Below, in pieces: positions 41,125-49,995 of a DNA stretch of 64,000 nucleotides (position 1 is its first letter; every line of letters starts with the position of its first letter). The DNA comes from Vandiemenella viatica. Taxonomy: Eukaryota; Arthropoda; Insecta; Orthoptera; Morabidae. The stretch lies in contig CM061919.1 of assembly GCA_031002005.1 (NCBI GenBank), positions 19,415,687-19,479,686 of the forward strand, written 5' to 3'. The translations under genes and the position numbers were made by a program. A model generated the notes under the pieces. It saw only the letters and a program-made list of their open reading frames with translations. It was not told where the DNA came from and searched no databases.

Positions 41125-43798
41125 ACCACTGGAAGGAGTCAGAACCTGCGCTTGGAACGCTAATGGACTAAAGAAGCAAGACAACGAATTCCAGAACTTT
41201 ATGCGGGATGAAAGGGTGGACGTCTGCCTGGTCTGTGAAACGCACCTTAAGCCAGGAGTACGCGTCACGGTTCCCAACTATTTATCGTACCGCAGAGATA
41301 GACCAACCGCAGGAGGCGGAGTTGCCGTGTATGTGAAGAGGTCGCTGAAACACCATGCTACCTCGCTTCCCATCATGACTACGATCGAAGCCGCAGCGGT
41401 GGTGATCTACACAACGACGGGCCCAATCACCATGATTGCGGCCTATCACCCGCCGGGGGCAACGATCTCCACCGCCGACTTGGCCGCCCTTAGCAACATA
41501 CCCGGGAACTTCATCATTGGAGGTGATCTAAATGCGAAGAACCGCGAATGGTATAGCCGGGTGACCAACGCAAGTGGCAATGTGCTGCAGAGGGAGGCAC
41601 AGAGGAGAGGGCTGGCGGTCTGGGCGCCGGAGAAGCCTACGTACTTCCCCACGCAAGAACGATACAGAGCCGACGTTCTAGACGTGTACATCACGCGCGG
41701 CATACCCGCAAGGCCACTGCTGCTGTCAGTCCCGCAGCTATCCTCAGACCACAACCCGGTGTTAGCGGACTGGGATATGGGACAGGAAAGCGAAGAGACG
41801 AGCGGCCGGAACTACTGGAGAACAAACTGGACCCAATTCCAGGAGGAACTCCAACCGGTGATGGAGCAACAGCTGCAGCGCGGTAACGAAAATGGAAACA
41901 TCGACCAACATTTGCAAAGCTGGACGGAAGCCACCCTGAGGGCAGCAGAGAAATCAGCCCCAATGAGGAAGAGAAAACCGGGAAACCAGCTTCCCCAAGA
42001 GCTACTCGACCTCATCAGGGACAAGAATAGGGCAAGGAAGAGCTGGCAGCAGACGCGGGACCGAGTGTACAAGGCGCTGCTAAATCGCTTGCAACGCGAG
42101 GTCAAGGCCCAACTGGAAAGGTACAGGAACGACCAGTGGGACAGCCGGGTGGCTCAGCTTCGGACGGAGGACGGTACCGCGTGGCAGCAGACGAGGAGAT
42201 TTATAAGGGCGAGAAGGCGTACTACTGTTCTCCACGGACCGCAAGGATTGGTCTACACCTCTGAGGAGAAAGCAAATGTCCTTGCTGACGTTTTCGAGGA
42301 AAACTTCCGTCCTGTGGCCGAGCCATACGACGACGAACACATCAGGAGAGTCAACCGCGAACTGCGCCAATATCTGGCCAGCGACGAAGAGGACGACGAG
42401 CAGATAGGCGAGGTTGACGCCAGGGAGATAATAGAGGTGGTGAGGAGGTCGCAGCCCAACAAAGCTCCGGGAAATGACGAAATCAGCAACCTCATTCTGC
42501 AGCACCTGCCTCCAGCTGCAGTCCAGAGCCTAGCACACCTCTTCAACAAAATTCTCCGGCGGAAGAAGTACCCAGACGGCTGGAAGGAGGCAGAAGTTGT
42601 GGCGATACCCAAGGCTGGGAAGGACCACACCTTCCCACAACACTACAGGCCCGTGTCGCTGCTGCCAGCTGTCTCCAAGGTATTCGAGCGGCTACTCCTG
42701 AGGCGACTGATGGTCCATGTAGATAGGCTGCAACTAATCCCCGCAGAGCAGTTCGGCTTCCGCCCAGAACACTCAACAACGCACCAGCTGATGCGAGTGG
42801 TGGAAGAAGCGACCGACGCCTTTAACAGACGCCGGTACTGCGGCTTGGTACTACTCGACGTGGCTAAAGCCTTTGATACCGTGTGGCATGTAGGTTTGCT
42901 ACACAAACTGAAAACAGCCGGCATACCAAAACCCTTCGTGCTGCTCATAAGAAGTTACCTGTCTAACAGGAAATTTAGGGTCAAGGTCGAACGCTATTTG
43001 TCCACGTTGAGGAAAATCCGAGCAGGGGTGCCACAGGGATCGGTACTGGGGCCGGTGCTATTTATCATTTTCACATCGGATATCCCCAGACCGATATACA
43101 TCATGTCAGCCTTCTACGCGGACGACACTGCATACTTCACATCATCATGGAGCATACAGGTCATCTGGCAACGCCTACAGGCAGCGCTGGACGAGCTAGA
43201 GGAGTGGGCGACCCTGTGGCGGGTGAAGATTAACACCACCAAATCCCAAGCGGTGGTCTTCTGCAGAAGAGGCTTACCACCACGGCTGGGCCTACAACTG
43301 TTTGGGGAGCAGATCCCCCAAAAGAATGCCGTACGCTACCTTGGCGTTACCCTGGACCAGCGACTGACGTGGCGGCACCACATCGAGGACGTCAGGAGCA
43401 GGGTCAACCAAAGGTTGGGGGTCCTGTACCCAATTCTCAACCACAATTCATCGTTGCCTCCACGCTGCGGTGTCCGAGTCTACCAGGCGCTCGTTCGCCC
43501 AGTAATCGAGTACGCCAGCCCAGTGTGGGCCTACGCCGCCAAGACCCACATGCGGAAGCTGCAGGTGCTCCAGAACAGAGCTCTGAAGAGAGCACTGCAT
43601 CTCCCACTGAGATTTCCAACGGCGGACCTGCACCAGCTGGCGCAGGTACCTACACTCCCTGCGAGGATGGCAGCCACGGCGGAGAAATTCTTCACCAAAG
43701 CAGCGTCATGCAGGAACCACCTGATCAACGAGTTGGGCGAGTACGACACCGAGGGGCTGAGGCACAAGAGACCAAAATCGATCTTCGATCCAGGTTAG
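41114..43798 (+). CDS. Jockey-1a ORF2: endonuclease-reverse transcriptase polyprotein, intact
   Basis: This is an 894-codon unbroken frame. ATG at 41114 is chosen because the next residues lead straight into the endonuclease block WNANGL (N17); the upstream frame only overlaps ORF1. Endonuclease residues are E42 in CETHL, D138 and N140 in GGDLNAKN, D190 in DVLDVYI, and D212-H213 in SSDHNPV. RT spans roughly 460-770: RPVSLLPAVSKVFERLLLRR, EQFGFRPEHSTTHQL, VLLDVAKAFDTVWH, GVPQGSVLGPVLF, and catalytic YADD at residues 668-671 (43115-43126). The thumb ends with YASPVWAYAAKTHMRKLQVL. There is no RNase H, as expected for Jockey. All visible catalytic residues are present, so it could be functional. 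Confidence 0.92.
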   Translation: MAIRPLEGVRTCAWNANGLKKQDNEFQNFMRDERVDVCLVCETHLKPGVRVTVPNYLSYRRDRPTAGGGVAVYVKRSLKHHATSLPIMTTIEAAAVVIYTTTGPITMIAAYHPPGATISTADLAALSNIPGNFIIGGDLNAKNREWYSRVTNASGNVLQREAQRRGLAVWAPEKPTYFPTQERYRADVLDVYITRGIPARPLLLSVPQLSSDHNPVLADWDMGQESEETSGRNYWRTNWTQFQEELQPVMEQQLQRGNENGNIDQHLQSWTEATLRAAEKSAPMRKRKPGNQLPQELLDLIRDKNRARKSWQQTRDRVYKALLNRLQREVKAQLERYRNDQWDSRVAQLRTEDGTAWQQTRRFIRARRRTTVLHGPQGLVYTSEEKANVLADVFEENFRPVAEPYDDEHIRRVNRELRQYLASDEEDDEQIGEVDAREIIEVVRRSQPNKAPGNDEISNLILQHLPPAAVQSLAHLFNKILRRKKYPDGWKEAEVVAIPKAGKDHTFPQHYRPVSLLPAVSKVFERLLLRRLMVHVDRLQLIPAEQFGFRPEHSTTHQLMRVVEEATDAFNRRRYCGLVLLDVAKAFDTVWHVGLLHKLKTAGIPKPFVLLIRSYLSNRKFRVKVERYLSTLRKIRAGVPQGSVLGPVLFIIFTSDIPRPIYIMSAFYADDTAYFTSSWSIQVIWQRLQAALDELEEWATLWRVKINTTKSQAVVFCRRGLPPRLGLQLFGEQIPQKNAVRYLGVTLDQRLTWRHHIEDVRSRVNQRLGVLYPILNHNSSLPPRCGVRVYQALVRPVIEYASPVWAYAAKTHMRKLQVLQNRALKRALHLPLRFPTADLHQLAQVPTLPARMAATAEKFFTKAASCRNHLINELGEYDTEGLRHKRPKSIFDPG

Positions 43799-43817
43799 TG
43801 CTCAACACAGCGACGAA

Positions 43818-43956
43818 GAAGTGCACCCCCCCCCCCCAGTGGCAGAAATCCGTGTGAAACTATCTAGTGCAGTGAGTCAAAGAAAAGAAGTGCACCCCCC
43901 CCCTTCCGCCTGTCGCAGAAATCCGTGTGAAACTATCTAGTGCAGTGAGTCAAAGA
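43818..43956. repeat. 69-bp tandem duplication in Jockey-1a 3' UTR
   Basis: The unit starts GAAGTGCACCCCCCC at 43818 and again at 43887. Each ends GTGCAGTGAGTCAAAGA. The poly(C) runs differ in length and the second copy has an extra TTCCGCCTGTCG segment. Confidence 0.9.
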
Positions 43957-44192
43957 GTGGAAACCCATGATCCTTGACTACAATCTGTTCCACAACTGTG
44001 GACCTAGTATATAAGAATTTTAAAGTACTAATAACCATAAGATAATTTTGCAAACATATAACTCTGACAATGTGTTAATCAATTGCACGAAAGCAAAGCC
44101 AATGCCTAAAAATGTAATGATAATTATAACCAATTTGTAAAAGCAGGGGAAGATGTCATCAACAGAATGACAGGCACCCCTACTCTAGTCCC

Positions 44193-44213
44193 GTCAACTC
44201 CAGTGGAGTTGAC
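44193..44213 (+). ncRNA. Conserved 3'-end hairpin of the Jockey-1 family
   Basis: The 5' arm is GTCAACTC, the loop CAGTG, and the 3' arm GAGTTGAC: a perfect 8-bp stem. It lies 11 bases after TGACAGGCACCCCT and near the element's 3' end. Two other copies in the window keep the hairpin at the same place, one of them diverged (48953-48973). This is a structural element within the retrotransposon RNA, not a separate RNA gene. Confidence 0.65.
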
Positions 44214-44234
44214 AGTAATTTCGTGTGCTGCTGC

Positions 44235-44512
44235 TGGCCAGCGTCGCCTATTGGCTGTCCACATCCATCTCCTCTGGCGGGCATGTGAACGCGTTGGGCC
44301 GGTTTACCAGAACGACTGTTCCTACTACTGGGTTTTCTTTAATTTTACTACTGCATAGATACAGAAATCAAAATAAAACAGCGACCTGCTCTATATACAC
44401 TCTGTATCACGGTGCAGCTACACGACGACTGTTCCTTCCCGGGCAGACAAATACGAAAGCGAGTTAGTTTTTCCAGAATTTTCCAGGCAACTTTTCCAGT
44501 TTTTGTTTGTTT
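44235..44512. repeat. Flank shared with 28556-28833
   Basis: Right-hand flank of Jockey-1a, nearly identical to the end of the haplotype A contig. Past 44512 the B contig continues with sequence not present in A. Confidence 0.92.
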
Positions 44513-45165
44513 TAAAACCTTATTCGGACTATTAATAACATTTAAAAAATAGCCAAAACGGAAGAGAGAATAAAATACATTCAGTTTCTTCCGAATTTTC
44601 CAATTTTCCGGGCAACTTTTCCAATTATTTTCACATTTTCATGCATTGTCATCCAGTTCTGAGCTATGGTCAAAATTTCAAGTCTCTAGCTCCACCCGGA
44701 CAGACAAAGCCCAAAGCGAGTTAGTTTTTCCAGAATTTTCAAGGCAAATTTTTCATTTTTTCTTTGTTTAAAAACCTTATTCGGACTATTAAGAATATTT
44801 AAAAAAATTTGCCAAATTGGTACACAGAAAAAAATAATTTCAGTTTTCTCCGAATTTTCCAATTTACAGGGCAACTTTTCCAGTTTTTCACTAACTGAAA
44901 ACCTTATTCGGACTATTACGAAGATTAAAAAAAAAAATAAAAAAAAATAAAAAAAAAATTGGTACACATAAAATAGTACTTTCAGATTTTTCCCGAATTT
45001 TCAAATTTACCGGACAATATTTCACATTTTTTTTTCACATTTTCATGCATTGTCATCCAGTTCTGAACTATGGACAAAACTTCAAGTCTCTAGCTCATCG
45101 AGAAGTTAGTTTAAAATCAATTACTAAATTCCACCCGGACAGACAAAGCCCAAAGCGAGTTAATA
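44439..45165. repeat. AT-rich minisatellite of about 258 bp and partial units
   Basis: CCGG(G/A)CAGACAAA with following GCGAGTTA recurs at 44439, 44697 and 45136. Internal blocks repeat as well: CCTTATTCGGACTATTA (near 44518, 44775, 44902), TCCGAATTTTCCAATTT, and CATTGTCATCCAGTTCTGA (near 44646, 45050). The third spacing (439) contains an extra partial unit. No coding function. Confidence 0.8.
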
Positions 45166-45174
45166 AAAACATTT

Positions 45175-45640
45175 TAAATTTAAAAATAGTCAAAGCACTC
45201 AGGAAAAGACTCAACAAATGTTTTGTATGGAGTGTGTCTCTTTATGGGGTGGAGACGTGGACACTAAGACGAAAGGATGAAAAGCGGTTAGAAGCGTTTG
45301 AAATGTGGATGTGGAGGAGGATGGAGAGGATAAGCTGTGTGGATAAAATAAGTAATTTTGATGTTCTGGACAGGGTTAGTGAAAGGAGAAAAATAGTAAA
45401 GTAATAAAAGTGAGAAAGAACAACTGGATGGGACACTTGTTGAGAGGAGAGTGTCTGATGAAAGACGCCTTGGAAGGTTTAGTTTGTGGGAGGAGAATAA
45501 GAGGAAGAAGGAGGTTCAAAATTATAGATAACACCAAGGAAGATGGCAACTACATGGACCTTAAGAGAAAGGCAGAAGATAGAAGACCATGGAGAGCAGA
45601 CAAGTGAAAAACTGAGCGAAGGCAGAAAACTGATGATGAT
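45175..45640 (+). pseudogene. Non-LTR reverse transcriptase C-terminal tail remnant
   Basis: The frame reads CFVWSVSLYGVETWTLRRKD, EKRLEAFEMWMWRRMERISC and VLDRVSERRKIV. After a small frameshift it continues RKNNWMGHLLRGECL, GRRIRGRRR and DLKRKAEDRRPWR. This is the conserved tail found after the RT thumb in many arthropod non-LTR proteins (xETWTL, RLEAFEMWxWRRM, WxGHxLR). The RT core is absent and the clade cannot be settled from the tail alone. Confidence 0.7.
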
Positions 45641-45779
45641 GCATAAACTTTCCATTCATTGTGTGCTATTTTAAATCAACATTCACTGGCTTTAGAGAGG
45701 CTGGGGAATTTTATAAGAAATTCTCAACTCAGCGAATTTCTTCAAATAAACAAAACAATATATATATACAGAAAACATG

Positions 45780-46625
45780 AGACAGTTACTGTTAATTATT
45801 TTAATTAATGATTGTGTTGATGGTTTAAGGTCAGAATTTAGGTTGTCTGCAGATGATATAATGGTATGTTATAGGATCGAAACAGGAGAAGGCTGCGAAC
45901 AGTTGTAAAGTGATCTGGATAGAATATCTAAATGAGTAGGTCAGCAAGGAATGTTGATAAAGAGTCAGCTTATTAGGTACACAGATAAAAAAAAAAAACT
46001 AAATGTTTTATATGATTATAGCGTGGGGTCAGAATTGCTTGCAGAAAGCTTGAAGTGTTAATATCATGGCATAACGTTAAACTTAACTTCGTAGAGCCAA
46101 ATTGTCAGTTGGTAGGAAATGGTTACAAAGTACTGCAGAGGGTGATTAGAGTATGTAGCAAAGACGTTAGGGAATTGGGTTACAAACTTTTGGTCAGTCC
46201 GTTGGTTAAATATGGTGCTGTAGTTTGGGACACATTTTTTGGGTATCAAGTACAGGAGGTGGAGGGCGTGCAAAGCAGAGCAGCTAGATTTGTTTGTGGG
46301 AATCATCGCAGGACTCAGTATGTAACCGATATGATAAGGAGGAGCTTGTTTGGGAATCATTAGAAGACAGGAGGAAGATTATGAAAGTGCTGGGAATGTA
46401 CAAGGCATATATTGGTGATGGGATTTGGAGGGATACTGCTGCAAGAACTAGGAAAAGTGCGTGAAAGGGAAAAGACCACAAGCTGGCACTGGATCCCATG
46501 CATAAGGGAACAGGAAAATTTTCTTTTGTGGGTAAGGATGTCAGGAATTACAACAAATTACCAATTACCAAGTGATGAACATATTACCATAAACGCTGAA
46601 GGAATTTAAAATTAAAAATCATAAT
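45780..46625 (+). pseudogene. CR1-like element 3' end, second subfamily
   Basis: Homologous to 11860-12720 but clearly diverged. RT core end: NDCVDGLRSEFRLSADDIMV near 45810-45870, with LSADD in place of FADD. Thumb: LGYKLLVSPLVKYGAVVWDTF near 46170 and VEGVQSRAARFVCGNHRR near 46260. A frame then carries FVGKDVRNYNKLPITK near 46525. Truncated at its 5' end and by the gap at 46626. It has multiple frameshifts and is inactive. Confidence 0.78.
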
Positions 46626-47625
46626 NNNNNNNNNNNNNNNNNNNNNNNNNNNNNNNNNNNNNNNNNNNNNNNNNNNNNNNNNNNNNNNNNNNNNNNNNNN
46701 NNNNNNNNNNNNNNNNNNNNNNNNNNNNNNNNNNNNNNNNNNNNNNNNNNNNNNNNNNNNNNNNNNNNNNNNNNNNNNNNNNNNNNNNNNNNNNNNNNNN
46801 NNNNNNNNNNNNNNNNNNNNNNNNNNNNNNNNNNNNNNNNNNNNNNNNNNNNNNNNNNNNNNNNNNNNNNNNNNNNNNNNNNNNNNNNNNNNNNNNNNNN
46901 NNNNNNNNNNNNNNNNNNNNNNNNNNNNNNNNNNNNNNNNNNNNNNNNNNNNNNNNNNNNNNNNNNNNNNNNNNNNNNNNNNNNNNNNNNNNNNNNNNNN
47001 NNNNNNNNNNNNNNNNNNNNNNNNNNNNNNNNNNNNNNNNNNNNNNNNNNNNNNNNNNNNNNNNNNNNNNNNNNNNNNNNNNNNNNNNNNNNNNNNNNNN
47101 NNNNNNNNNNNNNNNNNNNNNNNNNNNNNNNNNNNNNNNNNNNNNNNNNNNNNNNNNNNNNNNNNNNNNNNNNNNNNNNNNNNNNNNNNNNNNNNNNNNN
47201 NNNNNNNNNNNNNNNNNNNNNNNNNNNNNNNNNNNNNNNNNNNNNNNNNNNNNNNNNNNNNNNNNNNNNNNNNNNNNNNNNNNNNNNNNNNNNNNNNNNN
47301 NNNNNNNNNNNNNNNNNNNNNNNNNNNNNNNNNNNNNNNNNNNNNNNNNNNNNNNNNNNNNNNNNNNNNNNNNNNNNNNNNNNNNNNNNNNNNNNNNNNN
47401 NNNNNNNNNNNNNNNNNNNNNNNNNNNNNNNNNNNNNNNNNNNNNNNNNNNNNNNNNNNNNNNNNNNNNNNNNNNNNNNNNNNNNNNNNNNNNNNNNNNN
47501 NNNNNNNNNNNNNNNNNNNNNNNNNNNNNNNNNNNNNNNNNNNNNNNNNNNNNNNNNNNNNNNNNNNNNNNNNNNNNNNNNNNNNNNNNNNNNNNNNNNN
47601 NNNNNNNNNNNNNNNNNNNNNNNNN
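46626..47625. other. Assembly gap (1000 N)
   Basis: Third placeholder gap of exactly 1000 N. Confidence 0.98.
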
Positions 47626-47631
47626 TATATG

Positions 47632-47709
47632 CCAACAGAATGACAGGCACCCCTACTCTAGTCCCGTCAACTCCAGTGGAGTTGATAGTAATTTCGTGTG
47701 CTGCTGCTG
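47632..47709 (+). repeat. Jockey-1 family 3' tail fragment with hairpin
   Basis: Nearly identical to 44158-44235, with one visible change (GTTGACAG to GTTGATAG). It includes TGACAGGCACCCCT, the hairpin at 47666-47686 and the TGCTGCTGCTG end. The body of this Jockey-1 copy would lie in the gap. Sequence of a different Jockey (Jockey-2) starts directly after the tail. Confidence 0.85.
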
Positions 47710-48860
47710 CCACTCGAGCGTTCAATTTTAAACACTACTGTGGACTGGTACTATTTGATATTTCCCGAGCCTTCGACTCGGTTTGGCAGGCTGGCTTTCT
47801 GCTGAGACTGTATGAGCAGGGGTTTCCTGGCAAATTAATCAAGCTGATCAAGTCGTACCTAGAGGAACGAACATTCAGCGTAAGAGTTGACAAAGTCACC
47901 TCAATCCGACGCAGAATAATGGCTGGCGTACCCCAAGGATCGGCCCTCGGCCCCTTGCTGTACTGTCTGTATACATCCAACGTGCCCACCCAAGAAAACG
48001 TCAACACAGCAACTTACGCAGATGACACCGCCTTTTTCACCAGCAGCCGCAGCAAGGCCATCGTCACTCAGCGCCTGCAAAACGTGCTACAGAAAACCGA
48101 GACCTGGGCGAGGCGTTGGAGAATTGAGATAAACCCTGCAAAACCAGGCCATCTTATTAACTAGAAGAAGAGGACCACGCCTGCGTCTGCAGCCGAACCC
48201 TCAGCTGAAATTAAACAATAATCTGATCCCATGGTCCAAAACGGCACGATACCTGGGTGTTACGCTGGACTCACGACTAACGTGGAGAGCCCATATAGAA
48301 GACCTGCGTAAACGCACCAGCGCCAGGCTGCAAGCACTTTACCCTCTTATTAAGGACAGTAAGCTACCTGCGTCCACGGGCGTGCGGACCTACTGCTCCC
48401 TAATCAGGCCAATATTCGAATACGCCTGCCCTGTATGGGGTTACGCTGCCAACACACATCTGCATCATCTACAGACTGTGCAAAATAGAGCACTAAAGAG
48501 AGCCCTGCACGTAGATAGCAGGTTCCCCACTAACGCCATACATGATGCTACTGGCATCCAAACCCTAAGACATAGATTGAAAGAACTTGCTGTTAAGTTT
48601 TACAAACTAGCGTAAAATTCAGCAAATCCCTAACAAAAGAGCTGGGGAATTATCCATCTGGGCTAGGACCCTACATAGGACCTATGGCTCTCATTACGAA
48701 CTATTAGACACACCGAATCTAGGAAAGACAAGAAAGAACGCCAAAACTGAAGACACACCTACAGCCAGGATATGACTCTTCTAACAAACTTGGAGGAAAT
48801 GTGTAACAACAAAACCTCCGAAACCCTCTGCCGGAAACTAATAGGCAGTAAATTGGTGTG
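47710..48860 (+). pseudogene. Jockey-2 reverse transcriptase, 5'-truncated
   Basis: The fragment begins inside RT: CGLVLFDISRAFDSVWQAGF near 47740, then GVPQGSALGPLLYCLYTSNV near 47930, and catalytic YADD near 48016. After a frameshift near 48150 come ARYLGVTLDSRLTWRAHIED and RTYCSLIRPIFEYACPVWGY, then LQTVQNRALKRALHVDSRFP. It ends near 48615 and is followed by about 240 bases of 3' UTR. This is a Jockey family distinct from Jockey-1 and Jockey-3. The 5' truncation edge is at the TGC-rich end of a Jockey-1 tail. Confidence 0.83.
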
Positions 48861-48952
48861 GCTGCTGCTGCGTCCTCATTTGCTGCTAACTCGGAAATGT
48901 CTCGCGTCTGTCTGTCTCTGGGTCGAGGCGGCATCAGGAGAGCAACATTGCT

Positions 48953-48973
48953 GCCAACACCGGCGGCGTTGGC
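48953..48973 (-). ncRNA. Conserved 3'-end hairpin, Jockey-1c copy
   Basis: On the minus strand the 5' arm is GCCAACGC, the loop CGCCG, and the 3' arm GTGTTGGC. The spacing from TGACAGGCACCCCT is 11 bases, exactly as in Jockey-1a. Relative to that copy, pair 2-20 is C:G instead of T:A and pair 7-15 is G:T instead of T:A, so pairing is kept although the bases changed. Confidence 0.65.
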
Positions 48974-49183
48974 TGTGATTGGGGAGGGGTGCCTGTCACC
49001 CTGCTGGCGACATATACCTTAGATTTAGAATTTTCATAGCATATTTGATTTCTTAACTTCTATTTGCAATAATGATTTTACAGGTTATTTTGTCTTATGG
49101 TTTATTTACACTGGAGTCTTTAACATTGGTTTCTTTATTCATGTATTTTTGTTTAACTTTATCCATGCTTTGCGACTTGGCCA

Positions 49184-49785
49184 TTACTCTTTCTCTGCAT
49201 CTTCCATGCTGTTACCTGTTGAAGATTGCCTTTGGTCTATCATGGCGCAGTCCTTCTTTGTCGTAGTCGCCAAGTCCGCTTCCAGTATGTTTCTGGATGT
49301 TGCCGCAGTTTCGTAGAATTTGTGCGCGGCAGCCACCATCCTCGTCATCAACCTCGGACACTGGGACATCTGGTGAAGGTCTGCTGTCGGGAACGCCAGT
49401 GGCAGGTGCATCGCGCGCTTTAGGGAGTGGTTTTGCAGCACCTGTAGTTTTTTCAGGTGTGTTTTGGCTGCATAAGCCCATACTGGGCTTGCATATACCA
49501 TGAGGGGCCTCAAGAGTGCCTGGTAAACGTGAACTCCACAGCGTGGTGGCAGGGATGAGGCGTGGTTCAGCACCGGGTATAATGATCCCAGTCGCCTGTT
49601 TACTCTGCTGCATACATGGTCCACGTGCTGCTTCTAGGTCAGTCGTTGGTCGATCATGACCCTCCAGTGAGTTGCCCACTCCTCGAGCTGGTCTAGAGCT
49701 GGTTGTAGTCTTCTTGCGATTACCAGCGGGCTCCATGTGGAGGTGAAGTAGGCCGTGTCATCGGCGTAGAACGCCGAGTAGACGG
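49184..49785 (-). pseudogene. Jockey-1c ORF2, 3' half (YADD to C-terminus)
   Basis: Continues the 5' half directly after the Jockey-3 insertion: AVYSAFYADDTAYFTS, with YADD at 49757-49768. About 44 codons between WATHWRV and DQRLT are missing compared with Jockey-1a, without loss of frame, and a stop follows shortly after. The thumb reads SRVNRRLGSLYPVLNHASSL and YASPVWAYAAKTHLKKLQVL. There is a further frameshift near the end. Confidence 0.85.
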
Positions 49786-49793
49786 CGATCGGC
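49786..49793. repeat. Target-site duplication of Jockey-3, left copy (8 bp)
   Basis: CGATCGGC equals 54218-54225. Collapsing the two restores the Jockey-1c codons for DIPRPIAVYSAFYADD. Confidence 0.92.
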
Positions 49794-49995
49794 TTTTTTT
49801 TTTTTTGTGACCTCAGCGGTCGTTACATTACAGTCCCACTACCTTGAGCAGTTTTACTGGTTTGATACAAGTTTTGTTTGGGGGCACTGTTTGTTGTTCA
49901 CTTGGGGGGATAAACCTGCTTTTGCCTACCCTTGCGGTACGGCCTTAATAGAAACCCCCTTATTTACGTATTTATTTATTCATTTGTTGTAACTT

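Larger units (their letters stand above)
39813..44234 (+). mobile_element. Jockey-1a non-LTR retrotransposon (4.42 kb), nearly intact
   Basis: The element is present only in haplotype B. The empty haplotype has 72 other bases (28484-28555) at this spot, so the insertion came with a small target deletion. It has ORF1, an unbroken ORF2, a 3' UTR with a 69-bp tandem duplication, and a 3' tail with a hairpin ending in TGCTGCTGCTG. It is 5'-truncated within ORF1. Its base composition is clearly more GC-rich than the surrounding AT-rich DNA. It has no poly(A) tail, which is unusual for Jockey. Confidence 0.88.

Noticed and set aside
41446..43767. Many open frames on the minus strand opposite Jockey-1a ORF2
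   Set aside because: They are shadows of a GC-rich coding frame and have no motifs of their own.
48861..48870. A shared (TGC)n 3' terminus for all Jockey-1 copies
   Set aside because: Jockey-1a ends TGCTGCTGCTG in sense, while Jockey-1c has GCAGCAGCAG in sense near its presumed end. The triplet runs are not the same sequence and the true terminus of Jockey-1c is not fixed.
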